This document shows positions 61,862 to 64,000 of a stretch of DNA of 64,000 bases, one piece after another; positions within the stretch are counted from its first letter, which is position 1; each line of letters starts with the position of its first letter. The DNA lies in assembly GCF_900099815.1 (NCBI RefSeq), contig NZ_FNCW01000010.1, forward strand, positions 62,001 through 126,000, in the 5' to 3' direction. The position numbers and the translations under genes were made by a program. This DNA comes from Psychroflexus sediminis (lineage in GTDB: Bacteria; Bacteroidota; Bacteroidia; Flavobacteriales; Flavobacteriaceae). The notes under the pieces are model-generated. The model saw nothing but the letters and a program-made list of their open reading frames with translations. It ran no database searches and was not told the DNA's origin.

Positions 61862-62590
61862 TTAAATAACTTCAAGTTTATAATCTAATTTATTTTTTAA
61901 AAAGGTTTCCTTATATGCTTTAAGAATTTCTGATCTGTCCTTATAAAGCCTGAAGTAAATTAAGTAGTAGGCAATAAATGAAATCATTGTAAAAAAGGCT
62001 AAAATAGCCATTGAAAAAGCTTCATTTTCAGTGAGTCCCCCAATATGAGGAGCCAACATAAAAGGTATATAAGTGAAAGGAAAAAGTATTGAATTATTTG
62101 AGATTAAAAGTTGATCTAAGTAATAGTAGTTATCATTTTTCTTTAATTCTTTAATTTCTTTATGAAGCTTTCGAAAATAGAAAATTAACCCCAGAATAAT
62201 TAATACAATAAATCCACCAGCAAGAACAAAAGGCATAGTAATAAGTGAAGTTATTACTGAATAAATAATTAAAAAACTCATTACTGCTAGAAGCCAAAAT
62301 CGAAGTGTCGACGCCTCATCTTTTACTACCTTAAAAATCACTTTTTTATAAAAGTATGTATTGATTTTCTTCATATACTCTTCAGAAGCATCCGAAAATC
62401 CAATAACGCCGTATTTTTTATAAGCTTTTTCGAGCGCTTCTTCAAATGAAAGCTCCTCATCTTCTTTCATCTGCTGTGAGATGTCTTCTTCAAGATCTCT
62501 TGCTATAAGTAATCTTACATCATGATAATCGACATAATGTGATTTTATAAAGTTTAAAAGCTGTTTTTTTTCAATTTGGGATAAAATCAT
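61862..62590 (-). CDS. membrane protein with HAAS-like N-terminal domain
   Basis: A 242-residue protein. Residues 1-75 (IEKKQLLNFIKSHYVDYHDVRLLIARDLEEDI and ELSFEEALEKAYKKYG) follow the helical HAAS/DUF1700 pattern, which often anchors signalling membrane proteins. Four to five helices follow (about 94-112, 116-136, 155-175, 185-205). It is notably AT-rich and Lys-rich compared with its neighbours. No partner regulator (PadR type) is seen. The function is unknown. Confidence 0.7.
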   Translation of the reverse strand: MILSQIEKKQLLNFIKSHYVDYHDVRLLIARDLEEDISQQMKEDEELSFEEALEKAYKKYGVIGFSDASEEYMKKINTYFYKKVIFKVVKDEASTLRFWLLAVMSFLIIYSVITSLITMPFVLAGGFIVLIILGLIFYFRKLHKEIKELKKNDNYYYLDQLLISNNSILFPFTYIPFMLAPHIGGLTENEAFSMAILAFFTMISFIAYYLIYFRLYKDRSEILKAYKETFLKNKLDYKLEVI

Positions 62591-62613
62591 TTCAGATGGT
62601 TTTGTTTTTCAAC

Positions 62614-62648
62614 AAAAAAATAGCCCCGAATATCAAACCCGAGGCTAT
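62614..62648 (-). terminator. rho-independent terminator after gcvP
   Basis: On the minus strand ATAGCCTCGGG pairs (with wobbles) with CGGGGCTAT, spanning 62648-62620, followed by a seven-T run at 62620-62614. It starts 28 bases after the gcvP stop codon. Confidence 0.8.
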
Positions 62649-62675
62649 AAAGTTATTTAAAAATTTCTAATCGAT

Positions 62676-64000
62676 CTAGAGGTAAGCCTCCATAGGAGCA
62701 CAGGTGCAGGTTAGGTTTCTGTCTCCGTAGGCTTCATCCACTCTTCGGGTGGCTGGCCAGAATTTGTTTTCGGCTACAAAAGGCAGAGGAAAAGCTGCAG
62801 TTTGTCTGCTATAATCAAATTCCCAGGTCTCTGCGGTCAGCATCGCTATGGTGTGAGGCGCATTCTTAAGCACATTGCTGGGCTCGTTCTTATCGCATTG
62901 CTCGATTTCCTGCTTGATGGAAATCATGGCATCACAAAATCTGTCCAGTTCAGCTTTGCTTTCACTCTCGGTGGGTTCTATCATCATCGTTCCTGCAACC
63001 GGGAAGGAAACTGTAGGCGAATGGAAGCCATAATCGATGAGTCTTTTGGCAATGTCTTTTACTTCAATACCAAAGTCTTTAAAATCCCTGCAATCGATAA
63101 TCATTTCGTGAGCCGCTCTTCCTTTTTCTCCGGAGTATAAGGTCTTGTAGTGACCTTTCAGCCTGGCCTGAATATAATTGGCATTTAGAATGGCATACTC
63201 TGTAGATTCTCTTAAACCTTCTTCACCCAGCATTCTGATGTACGCATAAGAAATGAGGCATACAAAAGCAGAGCCAAACGGAGCCGCAGAAATGGAAGAA
63301 ATCGCTTCTGTTCCTCCAGTTTCTATCAAAGGGTTGTTTGGTAAAAACGGAGCTAACTGTTTGGCTACGCAAATAGGGCCAACACCTGGTCCGCCACCAC
63401 CATGAGGAATGGCAAAGGTTTTATGCAGATTTAAGTGACACACATCGGCTCCAATCCTGCCCGGACTGGTCAAACCAACCTGAGCATTCATATTGGCTCC
63501 ATCCATATAAACCTGGCCGCCATGCTCGTGGATTAGGGCTGTAATTTTTCTGATGTCAGATTCAAAAACCCCATGAGTCGACGGGTAGGTTACCATCAAG
63601 GCCGCTAAATTATCACTGTGTTTTTCAGCCTTAGCTGTCAGATCGTCAATATCAATATTACCCTGGTCTGTTGCTTTTACTACGACTACTTTCATACCAG
63701 CCATCACTGCACTTGCAGGATTTGTACCATGAGCAGAAGAGGGGACCAGGCAGATGTCTCTGTGGGACTCGTTTCTTGATTTATGGTAAGCTCTGATGAC
63801 CATCAATCCGGCATATTCTCCCTGTGCACCAGAATTTGGCTGTAAGGAGGTAGCAGAAAATCCTGTGATTTCAGTCAGGTAATCTTCCAGATTTTTCAAG
63901 ATTTCCTGGTATCCCAAAGCCTGATTTTTAGGAACGAAAGGATGAATATTACCCCATTGTGGGTTGGACAATGGTAACATTTCTGAAGCTGCATTCAACT
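62676..64000 (-). CDS. gcvP: glycine dehydrogenase (P protein), C-terminal part, cut by the window edge
   Basis: About 440 residues from the C-terminal half of the roughly 950-residue PLP enzyme of the glycine cleavage system. The frame remains open to the right edge, so the Met near 63998 is internal. The PLP-binding Lys lies in [18 protein letters not shown] (about 193-210). [20 protein letters not shown] and the C-terminal [27 protein letters not shown] are family motifs. A terminator follows. Confidence 0.94.
   Translation of the reverse strand, partial: LNAASEMLPLSNPQWGNIHPFVPKNQALGYQEILKNLEDYLTEITGFSATSLQPNSGAQGEYAGLMVIRAYHKSRNESHRDICLVPSSAHGTNPASAVMAGMKVVVVKATDQGNIDIDDLTAKAEKHSDNLAALMVTYPSTHGVFESDIRKITALIHEHGGQVYMDGANMNAQVGLTSPGRIGADVCHLNLHKTFAIPHGGGGPGVGPICVAKQLAPFLPNNPLIETGGTEAISSISAAPFGSAFVCLISYAYIRMLGEEGLRESTEYAILNANYIQARLKGHYKTLYSGEKGRAAHEMIIDCRDFKDFGIEVKDIAKRLIDYGFHSPTVSFPVAGTMMIEPTESESKAELDRFCDAMISIKQEIEQCDKNEPSNVLKNAPHTIAMLTAETWEFDYSRQTAAFPLPFVAENKFWPATRRVDEAYGDRNLTCTCAPMEAYL

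Noticed and set aside
1-64000. CRISPR arrays, insertion sequences, prophage or integrative elements
   Set aside because: No regularly spaced repeats, transposase, integrase or phage motifs were seen anywhere in the window.

Overview
The window is a contiguous, mostly core-genome piece of a chromosome from a member of the Bacteroidota, most likely Flavobacteriaceae. The reasons are the gliding and type IX secretion cluster (GldJ, PorU, PorV), the ExbB-ExbD-ExbD energising module with an extra membrane protein, a mevalonate-pathway pair (diphosphomevalonate decarboxylase and mevalonate kinase), a PID-CTERM-like sorting signal, AT-rich DNA, few Shine-Dalgarno sequences and repeated TAnnTTTG -7 promoter boxes with some upstream TTTG elements. 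The genus cannot be fixed from sequence reading alone. I see no rRNA, CRISPR array, transposase, phage gene or integrase.

Layout. 1-2000: end of a retropepsin-like gene, TatD nuclease, type I asparaginase. 2065-5345: tRNA-Ser(GGA), then exbB, a 4-TM protein, two exbD genes, a terminator and a PorT-like barrel protein. 5346-9788 (minus): membrane protein, rpoN, RluA-family synthase, asnS. 9956-12417: feoA, feoB and a small Cys-rich Feo protein. 12420-15243 (minus): 5-formyl-THF cyclo-ligase, an AstE-like metallopeptidase, RimK ligase and a RimB-like retropepsin. 15323-20329: TerB-like protein, fructose bisphosphatase, GNAT, aspartokinase, YdjM-like protein and a secreted unknown. 20527-24229: a small PID-CTERM-like protein facing an overlapping three-gene glycosyltransferase operon. 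24479-25799: an ECF sigma factor with a premature stop, followed by its anti-sigma factor. 25802-29456: TspO, then two mevalonate genes and a UbiA-type prenyltransferase. 29457-29725: palindromic intergenic element. 29726-35112: SCO1, RseP, tRNA-Asn(GTT), DUF2383 protein, YetF-like protein, secreted amidohydrolase.

35201-38240 (minus) is the most interesting unit: a VWA protein, a MoxR-type AAA+ ATPase and two tandem, related, very small single-pass membrane proteins (59 and 56 residues) sharing the motif EFTEFLQENW. 38318-47846 holds MATE, murF, gldJ (minus) and porU-porV (plus). 47925-54624 holds cytidine deaminase, pyruvate dehydrogenase E1-alpha and E2, M28 peptidase, SDR, SprT-like protein and mannose-1-phosphate guanylyltransferase. 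54628-64000 holds a DUF389 protein, MlaF and MlaE, a PafA-type phosphatase, glycosyltransferase, methyltransferase, a ketoacyl synthase III homologue, a membrane protein and the C-terminal part of GcvP running off the edge.

How they work together: much of the window serves the envelope (T9SS sorting, ExbBD energy coupling, MlaEF lipid transport, RseP proteolysis, MurF, glycan and GDP-mannose synthesis). The rest is central metabolism. The items I would examine first are the MoxR-VWA-small-protein operon, the RimB-RimK-AstE-like trio, the interrupted sigma factor, the terminator buried inside a convergent coding region, and the promoter-like box inside the gldJ terminator just before murF.
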